Shown one piece after another: positions 10,385 through 20,971 of a DNA stretch of 21,011 nt. The stretch comes from Didymodactylos carnosus (Eukaryota > Rotifera > Eurotatoria > Philodinida > Philodinidae): contig CAJNOQ010003208.1 in assembly GCA_905250885.1 (NCBI GenBank), forward strand, positions 1-21,011. Direction: 5' to 3'. The notes beneath the pieces are model-generated. The model saw nothing but the letters and a program-made list of their open reading frames with translations, was not told where the DNA came from and did not search any database. The number at the start of each line of letters is the position of its first letter. The first letter of the stretch is position 1. The translations under genes were made by a program, and so were the position numbers.

Positions 10385-12041
10385 TCGTGTACAATGAAAT
10401 AATGATGGTTGTGGTCATTTTCCTTGAACCTTTTTTCAGCATGTCATTCTATTAGACTTTGAACAAGCAAAAAAAGAAAACCCAATATATAATAAAAAGA
10501 GAGAGATCTATGATAGACATACCAAGAGTCTTTGACTCTAACAACCTACAATTTAATATTACATTATAACAAATGGTTACATGGCGTCGATTCTAATTTA
10601 TATCTATGCATGGATAAGTACGTCATTTAGGATTTTTCTACTCTAGTCTCAACTATATCAAGGTCACTAATACTAATTTTGATTAAATTTAAAAATTTTA
10701 TTCGAAGGTCATCAGTATATAATCATGTAGAAAAATAAGAGAGAAATCTTCATCTCCTGTTTTAAGTCAACTACTATAAAAGAATAGATAGTTACATTTT
10801 TCTTGAAGTTCATATCGATCACGACTGAATAGTTTAGTTGATCGCACTTGTCTTGCATCATGAAAACAAATTTTTTTTCTTTGGAATTTATGATGTTTGA
10901 TATATGATATTTTGATTAATGTAGATTTCTAAACAAAATTAATGTACAAACACTTGTAAGTAATTTTATTTTTTTAATTTATTCATTCAAATATTTTATA
11001 ATAAATTTTTTATCAAAATTAATTGTTTGTTGGGTGATTTTTGGGAACATAATCAAATTTCATTTCAGCAGAATCCTAATGTGAGAAGAGTTAGGGCTTT
11101 AAAGTATTAAGCATTTATTTTTGAGAAAATTTTCGAACACTGTTACTGTGATAGAAGTATTTTCTAATATATTGCACTTTCAGTATATTATCTATACTTT
11201 TCCCCTGCGATACCATTCCTAATCATAAAAAATTTTCGAAAATCTATCATATTCTTTGATATTTCTTATAAGGGATTAGAAACATGCTTAAGTATTTACA
11301 ATATTTTCATTTTTGCTTGAAGTAGTAAACAAGCAGTCTATATTTAATAGTTATGAGCAATAAACAATCGACTCATCATTTTTCACATTTTTTTTTTCAT
11401 TGATGTTTGACATTGACATAGAGGTGGCAAGCAGAAAAAAAAAGAGGCGCTCATATACAATTTTTTTTTCTATTTAATATCAATGAGTGTACATAGTGTA
11501 TTCTCACGTATATATTTTAATTTTGTTCATTGGTTTTCCTTGACCGAATATAGCGAGCGAGAGCCTTAAAATTTTTTTTTTTTTTGAATATTTTTAATAT
11601 CTTCTTCGTTTTTCTTCTTGATGTATCAATATATAGATAAAGGCAAGGACTGGTAGTGGTGATGATGGTTCATCCATTTAAAGTGAATAGAAGAAGAGAA
11701 AAAAAAAATGTGAACACCGATTATTCAACCTTTTTTTTTGAGACATGCAATCATACCATCTATTATGTATGCATAGGTTTTCCGTTGTTATATGAAGGTG
11801 ACACTTCCCATATTTGAAAGTAGTATAAATCGAGTTTTATATTGAAGTCTCATTTATAATATTCATATCTAGACATTTATCTTTATACTTGACAGTATGA
11901 TTACCTAATTTTTGCGTGTTTATGCAAATCGTAGGACAGAGTGTACCATTAATTGGACAGTAGTTTATACAAAAAATCGAATTTAAACAACAATGAAAAG
12001 CTCGATTTTCACCAATAGATTCAATTTTTCAAGGAAATTGA

Positions 12042-12055
12042 GTGTGTGTGTGTGT
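12042..12055. repeat. (GT)7 microsatellite
   Basis: Seven uninterrupted GT units followed by ATATG. Confidence 0.85.
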
Positions 12056-13977
12056 ATATGTGCGATTGACCAATGGTTTCAGAAAATTTGACGAAAAATT
12101 TCAACAGAATATTGAAATTTGATTCACACTGCTATAATTCATTTGTACTAATTTCGAAATGTATGTTTTTTTGTCACTTAAACCGTTTGAGATTAGTGCT
12201 TCTTATTCCACTTTGAATGTGTCATTAGGTACGGGAAATACTAATAACTTTTGAGAGTAGAGAAAAGATGCCTACTTTAACATCTATACGTTGTGACCTA
12301 TGCTCGGAAAAAGAAAGAAAAAAATAAAAAAGAAAGAAAAGAAATTTGTTTTATTATTGTTTTGATGTTATTCTGTTTTTTTCCTCTTATTTTTAAAAAG
12401 GATAGAAAGAGAAAGAGACTAGACTATTATATCACATATGAATATAATTATGAGAGACACATGTTTCAAAAACAGAACACACAAAAACACGAAAACAAAG
12501 CAAAAAAACTATTGTGTGTAATCAAATGAAATACAGAAGAAAAAAAGGTAACAGGATGAAAAAAAGAAAGAAAAAAAGATGAAAAAAGTTCTTTAAATTG
12601 TTCTTGATAACTCCATCACTATTTAGTAAACTGTAGATGACTATTCAGTCAACATAAAAATTGTACTATATAGAAAAGAAACAGATATCTGAGAATAAAG
12701 TAGAAAAGAAAATTTACTGTAATATAATTAGAAATTTTTACTTCTGATTTAATAGTGATTCAGAAAAATATGTTGTTTTATTTTATTTCTTTTTGCTCTA
12801 AAATATTGGAAAAAAGTTTTATATGTTATACTAGCATCCAAATATTCTAGATAAGTGCTCAAAAAATGGTCATTTATTGTTATAAATAAAAAAAAAAGAT
12901 ATATATGATTTGAAATATCTCAAAATAATGTGTCAAATATTGTTCTCGCCGATGGCAATGACTACGAGCAGTAAAAGAAATTGATTTTTTTATTTTAAGT
13001 TTAAGTACTTCTATTTACACGAATGTATAATTGAAGAATCACATTTACTGTATTTAATAGTTTTTCTGAAAACAAATCGACAATTGTCTAGTTAATGCAA
13101 ATTTTTATGTTGTTTTTGTCAAACTTAAAATCAAAATCTCAATGGAGAATTTTTGTTTTGTAATTTCAACAAATTTTGAAAACGGAAGAAGATTGTTTGA
13201 TATATGATTTTATTTTTATAACCCACTAGTGTTAATAAAAATGTCAAATCAAATGATCATTTATTACTCGAGATATTGACAAAAGAAAATCTTAAAATTG
13301 TTATTGGACTATTTATACATTGTTACTAAAATAGACTGCCATATTTAATGGGAAAATTAGATGGATAATCCTCATAAAAATAGCACATTCTAAAAGTCTC
13401 CAATATGAATTTCTAAACTACGAAAAGAATTATGTTCTATATCACAATGTATTTTAAAAATTTACTTTTTTTTCTGATAGATGAAGCCAAAATTTGTATA
13501 TTTGATAGTAGTAGACACAAACTAGACACGCAAAATAAAAAAAAACTTAAAGAAAATTCATCCATTTGGAAAATAAATGAAACTTGAATCCAACGAGTAA
13601 ATATTAGTTAAGTATGAATCCATCATCTTATATAGTAAAGCACGTTTTTACCAAAGAATTCTGCAAGCACAATCAGTCTTAAACCATATATTCATAATCG
13701 CAACTTTTATCGAATTGAAAAAAACTTTTTCAAACGTTTTAGATATCAATTGTTGATTTATTTTAAAAATTAGTTAACATTTTCCGAAAATACTTGATGA
13801 TATTTTGTATACAATATGTTCTACTTATTCTGGTTAGATCGACATCAATCAATCGAGTTGAACTAAGTGAGCCACCTCATTAATCAATACGTGAAATTTT
13901 TTACGTGTATTTTGTTACCTTGAAATCATCTTTCTCTGACACTCTTTTATTCTAGCTTTGTATATATAAATAGTCAC

Positions 13978-13995
13978 CTCTCGCTCTCTCTCTCC

Positions 13996-14026
<31 letters not shown>

Positions 14027-14027
14027 C
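13978..14027. repeat. (CT)n pyrimidine tract
   Basis: Fifty bases of nearly pure CT repeat with a few interruptions. In other animals such GA/CT tracts can act as GAGA-type regulatory elements, but that role is not shown here. Confidence 0.9.
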
Positions 14028-14135
14028 TACCCAGATTATTATGTGCTATCATATTTTCTATTTTTTTTTAATTCTATCTGTAAATGAATAAGAAAACATA
14101 AATCTCGCTAATAGTAGAGCAGAACAAGTAATAGA

Positions 14136-14175
14136 AATAATAAATAAATAAATATATATATATATATATATATAA
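14136..14175. repeat. (AAAT)n-(AT)n microsatellite
   Basis: Several AAAT units pass directly into about eleven AT units. Confidence 0.85.
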
Positions 14176-15883
14176 ATCAAATATACTATTGTCTATGATT
14201 GGTACATAGTTCAAGGTCAATATTAATAAACGTCCTTGAAATAAAATAGAGGAAAGAAAACGGAACAAAAAAACATCTCATAAAAATGATTTAAAAATAT
14301 AGATATGTAGATAGAAAGAAAAAAAACAATAATAAACCATTTTCCAAAAACTATTTAGAGTAAGCACAATTTATTTTATTTTTTTAAAAAGAACAGTGTC
14401 TCCCCCCGCTATTCTAGTAAATAAACAGTAGTGCTTGATCAGTCTACCTTTAATGCAGGGTGTTTATGTTTATATATTTCTTCTTTTTGCATGTGATAAA
14501 AAAAGAAAAGGCCTGGCTAAGAAACGGCGACTACTATAATTGTACATTGAGAGAGAAAGTGCCAGTGAATAAAGCGAAGGATATTGTGTAGAGATAAATT
14601 GTCCAAATTTTCGGTTTAAAAACATTATTTTACGGACAACTTGGAATTTTTGTCAAAAAAAAAAGAAAAACAACAAATTTTGTGTTATTGTAAGATGTTT
14701 GTTTTTTATTTGATTTGACGTACATTTCAGTACAATAAATTATCAAAACATAAAATATCGATTTGTTGATCATGACTAAATTGTAAGTAGAAAAGTTCAG
14801 ATATTTGAAAGTATTAGAGTAACGAATTAGAAAAAACTGAATTCCATACACAAACGTACATTTCCTTCAAAGAGTTAAACTGAACTGAAACACAGAAACT
14901 TAAAATATCAAAACATAGACAATAACACTGAATTATTCAACGTTTTTGATCAGGATGAGGGACGAGAAGTACCGATCTCTTCCTGGGGTTTTGACTTTTC
15001 GTCAGTATTTTTATCCGTTACTTTTCAATGTGGAAAAATGCTTTGCGTAACTTTTTCTTTGATCTCAGTAGAGACCGACCATAGCTGTGACTATGGACTC
15101 AGTGCAACATATAAGTTTAAAAATAACTCTTTTTATTTTCTTGCTGATCACTTTCGGTCGAATCTATTTTTTTATCGCTTTCTGCCAAGATTTTAATTCC
15201 TGGACTAAAAACAATCAGTATCTCAGATATTATTGACAAGAAAATAGAGTACAAAAAAATGTTTGGTTTAATAATTATGTTATGTAGCGAGAAAAAAATC
15301 TTTCTTGAAGTTGATCTCTTGTTTGCTTACATATTTTAAAACTGTAATAATATTTTATTCTTTTAACATTCCGTACTTTTTAAGTCAGAAATGTAAAATG
15401 ATACTGGTCGCGACTCGATTTTTTTACACTGAAGGGAGAAAAGTTCATTCCACCATAGTTAACAGAAGAACCAAAGTTTGAGAAAAAACATATAAAAAAA
15501 CTTCTTGTTTTTACTATTTAGTTGCCTTATTGAATTCTTTTCCGCATATTGTCGTCTAAGAAAGTGTTCATTTTACCTTTTCTCGTTTTGTTCTGTTTCT
15601 TTCTATTATTAAATGAACATAAATCTGGACTTACTTCTTTCTTTCTTTTTTTTCTTAGTGGCTAGACAGGAATTAAAACATTACAAATCGATGTAATGTA
15701 TAATAATCTCAATAAATAAGCTTTATAAAATACGGCGCTTTCTCTAATTTTCAATGTATACATCTTTGATATTATCAATATTGAATATGAATGGTTTTTT
15801 TCTTCGTAAAATGTTGTTATTCAAGAGCAGTTATTTAACGAGTTTAATTCGTTTTATTCTCAGAATGTAATTATATTTCAATT

Positions 15884-15897
15884 ACTTTTTTTTCTAG
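15884..15897 (+). promoter_or_regulatory. splice acceptor before the first visible receptor exon
   Basis: ACTTTTTTTTCTAG ends at 15897 and is a strong pyrimidine-tract acceptor. The reading frame stays open upstream to a TAA at 15845-15847 but has no ATG there. The exon therefore either continues a protein begun in an unseen upstream exon or is joined to a non-coding leader. The latter could be a cis 5' untranslated exon or a trans-spliced leader. The first ATG after it (15947) is in frame, with no earlier out-of-frame ATG. Confidence 0.65.
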
Positions 15898-18800
15898 ACC
15901 AGTGAGGTCACGTTTTTCTGTGGATTATTTGACTTCTACGTCGTCAATGATTCCCGAAGCAATTGGATCATATAACATGATGGATCATATAACATTTTTT
16001 AAAGGTGTTAGAGAAACACGAAAACAATTGCAATTAAATGACGGATATCATAATGGTAAACAATGTAAGTATTTTAATACGAAACTTTCGACAAAATCTT
16101 TTTTGTTCATTTTTTTTTCTAGGTAAAGATAATGTATCATCAAGTAGTGAAAATGCGGTTTTAAATCAATTACTTAAATCAAAAATGCCACAATCATTAT
16201 CGTATACAAACAGCATGAAAAAAGAAAATAGTGCAGAATGTTTAACACAGAAAAAAACAACAAATAATAATCATTCGACTAACGGATCCAACGGACAAGA
16301 TCAACACATTCCATCGCAATTACCTATCGAACGAAAACATCAGACTTCTGATTTAAATCCATTGTTATCATTATCATCATCCACTATTACTTTAACATCA
16401 TCAACAAGTATTTTGAATGGACAATCATCACCTAGAAGTACCAGATTACAGTCACCAACAATGATTCATATAAATAGTACAAATTCGATGGATCTCAGTT
16501 CTCCAACATCTACAAGTACAACGAATACCGACGATACTTTAACATTAAATAATCAAGATGTTGATATGAAATGTTTTAGTTCAATGCCATCGACGCCATC
16601 ATTATCACCAAAACCACTTGTTAAACAAGGTGAACCGCCTCGTTGTAAATCTCATCCAATGATATCGTCATCATTGTCATTATCCTCTAACACTCATAGA
16701 CATCATGAACCAATAGGTTTTACATCTTGTCCGTCATTAGAGCTATCGACATTGTCGTCGTCTAGTCACTCGAATACATCAGATAATAATAATAATAAAA
16801 ATAGCAGCGAAATGACTATTTCTTCAACATCATCATCACCCGATATACCAAAAATAGCACGTTCATCATCTGTTAAATCGTGTGCTAGTGATTCAGGTGT
16901 TAGTTCTTCATCACCATTGTCAGATAATTGTCATGTACATAGTAATAATACAATTATTTACAATCACCTTACTAATTCTCAACAATTAACAACAATTTCA
17001 ATAAATGGTGGCAGTAGAAAACGTAAAAACTTAAGTAATATTTCCGAAGAAAAACACGATAAAAAAATGTCTACAGAAGCTATAACAACATCTGGATTTT
17101 CTTATAATTCTACTACGAATACACCATCAGCAACAGTAACCATTCCAACACCACAAGAACAAACTGCAGCTGTTTTGGGTTATGCTCAATATGCCTCGTT
17201 CCTACATACATTATCGCAACAATTTCGTGTGAACTATCCAGCAGCACTATTGCATTCAGCTGCATGTGCCGCTGGTTATTTACCACTGCCAATGTTATCA
17301 TCAGATGGAAATAGTTTTTCATCAAATCCATCATTGTACAATCCCAATACTTCTCGATTAAATAATGAGCCATCAATGAATCGATCATCGAATACAAATA
17401 ATGGTGCTTCATCACCAACAACTACAACTCCAAATGTTGGTGATTCAATTACAAAATTGCGTCAATTAAATTTAGAACGTGAACTGAATGCCGAGAATAA
17501 TCGACGACGAGAAAAAAATTCACAAATACCATGTTCAAATACCATGAATGAAAATGGTTCGTATGATAAACCAGAAGGATCGGCGCACGATATATCTGCA
17601 CGATTAAATTCAATGCCAGCAACTTTCGCTCATTTTTTTAATTCAGATAATCAAAAATCAAATAACACAACGAGTTATTGTCCAAATACAACATCCATAT
17701 TACAATCGTCATCATCTAATAAAAAAGAAATCTCGGAACAACAACCCTATCGTCGTGAAACATATCAAACATTATTGGAAAGTAGTCAATTAATTACTCA
17801 ATCATCATCTCATTTTCAATTACCATTAAATAGTACTAATCATCAACTAGCAAAACCTGTCCCAATTGATCTGAGAAAACAGTCAAATGGAATTCGAACG
17901 ATATCAAGTAAGTCTATCTTCTCCATCATTAAACACCAATAATACACAGATGATTATTAATATTTTTAGGTCCTTCATCCTATACACCGCACACTGATCA
18001 ACATAAAATAACAACAACATATGGTTTTCGTATTTCTTCATCACCAAATTCAATTCCATCCTCTCCATCATCGAGTAATGACGAGATAAACAATGAAAAT
18101 CAACCTTCAACAAGAGAAGATACAACAACAATCAAAGGTAAAAATCGAAATTCCAACATTATAACTACAAATGGTGGACAATCTCAAAATGAATATGTGT
18201 GTATACCAAAAAAGTTGATGCCTGTTGTGGTGGCACGTGTCAATGATTGGTTAGAAAAAAGTGTACATTTTGTATTAAATCTTGATGCTGTTAAAGAATC
18301 AAATAGTACGGATGAAAAGTTATTATTACTTTCACGTAAGTTAATATCAACAGTCTTCAATTTGATATTAAATTGACTATTATTTCATCGATTACAGGTT
18401 CATGGCATCGATTGTTATTAATCAGTATGGTTGAAAATGGTTTTGAAATATATGTAACAAAAGATTTACAAATTAATAATAACAACATTAACAACAATGA
18501 TGGTACAATGAAACGATGTACAAGTCCAATAATAAATAATATAAATTATCCAACAGAAAATGATGTTAAACAAATAGAATCACTAATATCACGTGGAAAA
18601 GCAATTCAAATTGATGATGTTGGATTTAATTTGATACGTGAAGTAGTGATTTATAAAGAAGGTATAGATTCAGATCATTCATTACTAGACTTGATTTTTT
18701 GAAAAAAAAATATTTCCCTTTAGGAAAAACTCTGTTTGCATCGAATTCATTATTTGAACGAGCCGAAACAAATGCACAATCACGTTTAACAAACTGGTCA

Positions 18801-19004
18801 AGATCAAATTCAAAATATTCTAAAATGGTCTTTTTCCTATGTAACATTTATCAAGTAAAGGAAGAAATATTTGAAAAATTATTTTGTTCTAGTAGTATGC
18901 ATATGACTAGTACCATTCAAAATCATTTACAACGAGAAGTACATCGATTTCTTGCATTATCACCCGTATCATCTATATCATCATTATCATCAATAGTTGA
19001 CTAA
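15898..19004 (+). CDS. nuclear-receptor ligand-binding-domain protein (NR2-like), five exons, 5' end uncertain
   Basis: Exons 15898-16064, 16123-17907, 17970-18335, 18398-18661 and 18724-19004 join in one frame and give 953 residues counted from 15899. The last 220 residues fit a nuclear-receptor ligand-binding domain: helix 3-5 region at about 734-785, with SW at 774-775 (the Trp typical of NR2 receptors); IQIDDVGFNLIREVVIYKE at 842-860 in the helix 8-9 position; and KYSKMVFFLCNIYQVKEEIF at 891-910, followed by EKLF at 911-914, in the helix 10-11 position. Residues 57-730 are Ser/Asn/Thr-rich and probably disordered. They contain RKRK (354-357, possible nuclear signal), a hydrophobic Ala-rich island (409-446) and PIDLR (636-640), which resembles a CtBP-binding motif. 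No zinc-finger DNA-binding domain is seen. The first in-frame ATG is at 15947, giving 937 residues if it is the start; otherwise an upstream exon joins at 15897. The helix 12 activation motif is not recognisable, which would suit a repressor. The exon structure is firm, the domain call is likely, and the subfamily is tentative. Confidence 0.8.
16065..16122 (+). other. receptor gene intron (58 nt)
   Basis: Donor T|GTAAGT and acceptor TTTTTTTTCTAG|GT. Phase 1; the split codon TGT gives Cys56. Confidence 0.9.
17908..17969 (+). other. receptor gene intron (62 nt)
   Basis: Donor A|GTAAGT and acceptor TATTTTTAG|GT. Phase 1; the split codon AGT gives Ser651 and the frame continues as PSSYTPHTD. Confidence 0.9.
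18336..18397 (+). other. receptor gene intron (62 nt)
   Basis: Donor C|GTAAGT and acceptor CATCGATTACAG|GT. Phase 1; it rebuilds LLLLSRSWHRLLLI, the helix 4-5 core of the ligand-binding domain. That confirms both the junction and the family. Confidence 0.92.
18662..18723 (+). other. receptor gene intron (62 nt)
   Basis: Donor G|GTATAG and acceptor TTTCCCTTTAG|GA. Phase 1; it rebuilds VVIYKEGKTLFAS. Reading through the intron would instead give a stop at 18700-18702. Confidence 0.85.
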
Positions 19005-19067
19005 AATATTTTGCTATTACAACAGTACACTTATACTAGAAAAACAGTGATAAAAGTTGGGTACTTT

Positions 19068-19073
19068 AATAAA
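19068..19073 (+). terminator. poly(A) signal of the receptor gene
   Basis: AATAAA lies 64 bases after the TAA stop at 19002-19004. T/GT-rich sequence follows around 19105-19150, as expected for a cleavage and polyadenylation region. This implies a short 3' untranslated region of roughly 90 bases. Confidence 0.7.
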
Positions 19074-19089
19074 GTCTGATCTTTCTTTC

Positions 19090-20605
19090 TTCTTCATCTT
19101 TTAAATGTTGTTTTGTGATTTTATTTTTCTTGTGATTTTGCGTTTTTCATGATGGTATCTTGTTGAACCTTAAAATTATTTCTGTACAAATTCTCTTTCG
19201 ACTTTTGTGAAACATACCTTAAAGTCAAAATATTCAGACGACTCTACTAAGTAAAATGTCGTCTCTAATGCGCATACATAAAATATGATGCTTATCACTA
19301 AGCATTTAAAAAAGTTAGCATATATTTGGTTGGTGTGACACACTGAGGAACATACATGAAAACGATTCGATGTAGTCTCATAACTTTTTTTTTAAACAAG
19401 CTTCTTATTTCTTTTTTGTGTTTGCCCATCAATAGTATATTTTTGTTATGCGCGATATATTTCGGCTCTGTTATTAGCATTCATTATTTTCGCTATTTCT
19501 ACAAGAAATACATCATCGGATTTTCGTTGTATATTGTGAAGAAAATTTTCTTATTCGTATAATGTCATAATTTTGTGGATGTTGTTTCTGTTATTGCTTA
19601 GTTTTTCTTCTATCATATCGTGTTTTTTTCCATTTTGTTTTCGTTGTCTATACCTTATTGTGTAGTTGAATAAGAAAAAAAAGAATAGCAACAATTACTA
19701 TAATACTTTCTTTTGTGAAAAAAATATAAACGAATAAACAGAATCACACGCTAATTAAAAGAAACTGTAAGACCGTTTTTTTTATTGAAGAAAATATGAG
19801 CATATCATTCGAAATTTGCAATTTATTTTCTTATTTTCATAACAGATTCTTTGCAAAGGCCAATATCTCTCCAAATCACTCGATCGATTCAATAAATTTA
19901 TCAATTACAGTTTAATCGTGAGCTTATTCCACAGCGAAGCATTTGTAAGGAAAATTTGCTTTCTCTCTCATAATCGGACACATCTTTTAAGAAAGTTTCG
20001 GTGTTCTTTACAGGCAAACTGTGAATATTTGGAAGCGATTACTTTTTTCATTAGATCCATGATAAAAAAAGTCTATCACTATTGTATAGATACGATGTAT
20101 TAAGTAGTTCTTTATTGACACATATGATCATATAAATTATTACAGTTTATGTATCATGTGTGTTTGATCAATCCCGACATGCGGAGTCATCGTTTCAGTT
20201 CAAACGCTGTTGTATTGTTTTCTCTGGATATGGTCAAAAAAACAAATGATAAAGTTTATATTGTTAGATATATTGAATGTATGTATATAACCAGATAGAG
20301 TAGAATGGCATAAGAAAAAAGAAAAAACTTTTTTCTTTTTTCGACGTTAACGATGATGTTTTTGTGTCCTTGAAGAGAAATTTTTGTTTTCTTCCACCTT
20401 GTTTTTCTTAAAAGACTTTTGATAAGAATTTTTCAGGTTTTTTATCAATAATCGTGCAAGAACTTTTTCTGGTTTGTCCTCATCTGTTCTTTTTTGAAAA
20501 TTTTGATTCTTTTTTTTTATTTACATACATAGAATAATCTTTTTTTCTTTCTGGTAGTAGCAATACTGCTGATAGAGAGGAGTAGAGAGATTTGGAAAAG
20601 AGGAA
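19090..20605. other. gene-free stretch downstream of the receptor gene
   Basis: AT-rich sequence with T- and A-homopolymer runs. The short open frames here (for example 19298-19480, 19356-19562 and 19918-20103) show no domain, splice partner or coding-like composition. A 14-bp hairpin of A/T tracts lies at 20314-20342. Confidence 0.5.
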
Positions 20606-20621
20606 ACAAGGTTAACCTTGT
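20606..20621. promoter_or_regulatory. 16-bp perfect palindrome
   Basis: ACAAGGTTAACCTTGT is identical to its own reverse complement. Palindromes of this kind can bind dimeric transcription factors, and the core AGGTT-AACCT resembles two inverted, degenerate nuclear-receptor half-sites. There is no further support for function. Confidence 0.3.
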
Positions 20622-20811
20622 CCGTACTAAATCTTCTCGCGTAATTTTCCTTAGCGATTTTACCAGAAAAAATTTCTTTATCCCGTTCTCTTACATTCGA
20701 AGGAAATTGGAGCAGAATACTGATCCCAAAATTAAATTACAAATATTTTGTTTAATGCAGTGAATATAGGCATGCACCAGTTACAGTTAACTGTAAAACT
20801 GTAACTATCAG

Positions 20812-20971
20812 AACTGTAACTGCTCATAACTGTAGACAAATATTCTAGAGTGAATTAGTCTTCTACGATTTGCATACATTTTAGGGATGTCTCTGTTCTT
20901 AAAATGTCTCCAAATCGTAGAAGACTAATTCACTCTAGAATATTTGTCTACAGTTATGAGCAGTTACAGTT
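20812..20971. mobile_element. palindromic repeat: perfect 61-bp inverted repeat, 38-base loop
   Basis: The arm 20812-20872 is the exact reverse complement of 20911-20971. The 38-base loop (20873-20910) contains TTTTAGGGATGTCTC. The arms end in AACTGTAAC / GTTACAGTT. Both flanks carry further degenerate GTTACAGTTA-like units: about 20780-20811 on the left, and 20972 to the window end on the right. No open frame is present. The perfect arms point to a recent insertion or ongoing homogenisation, as in foldback elements, long-TIR MITEs or palindromic terminal repeats. The outer ends are not defined inside the window. Confidence 0.75.

Larger units (their letters stand above)
5296..15897. other. 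10.6-kb gene-free AT-rich region between divergent genes
   Basis: I find no exon here that I can support. The longest open frames (for example 7709-7903, 8072-8359, 9500-9682, 12293-12529, 14074-14268, 14630-14851) are AT-driven translations rich in K, N, I, F and Y, without domains. I looked for nuclear-receptor zinc-finger patterns (paired TGT/TGC codons with a C-E/D-G-C-K-x-F-F-type core) and saw none on the plus strand. The region is dominated by A/T homopolymers, GA/CT-rich tracts and microsatellites. It may hold promoters and enhancers of either flanking gene, or be an intron of the plus-strand gene. One less AT-rich open patch (14879-15196) is noted in the findings. Confidence 0.5.

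Noticed and set aside
12293..12529. 78-codon frame rich in Lys/Arg
   Set aside because: It is a translation of an AAAGAAA-rich low-complexity tract and has no coding character.
13978..14175. CT tract plus AT tract considered as a boundary or satellite element
   Set aside because: They are ordinary microsatellites, and no longer-period repeat joins them.
17113..17421. Minus-strand open frame of 102 codons
   Set aside because: It is antisense to the large receptor exon, and its translation shows no domain.
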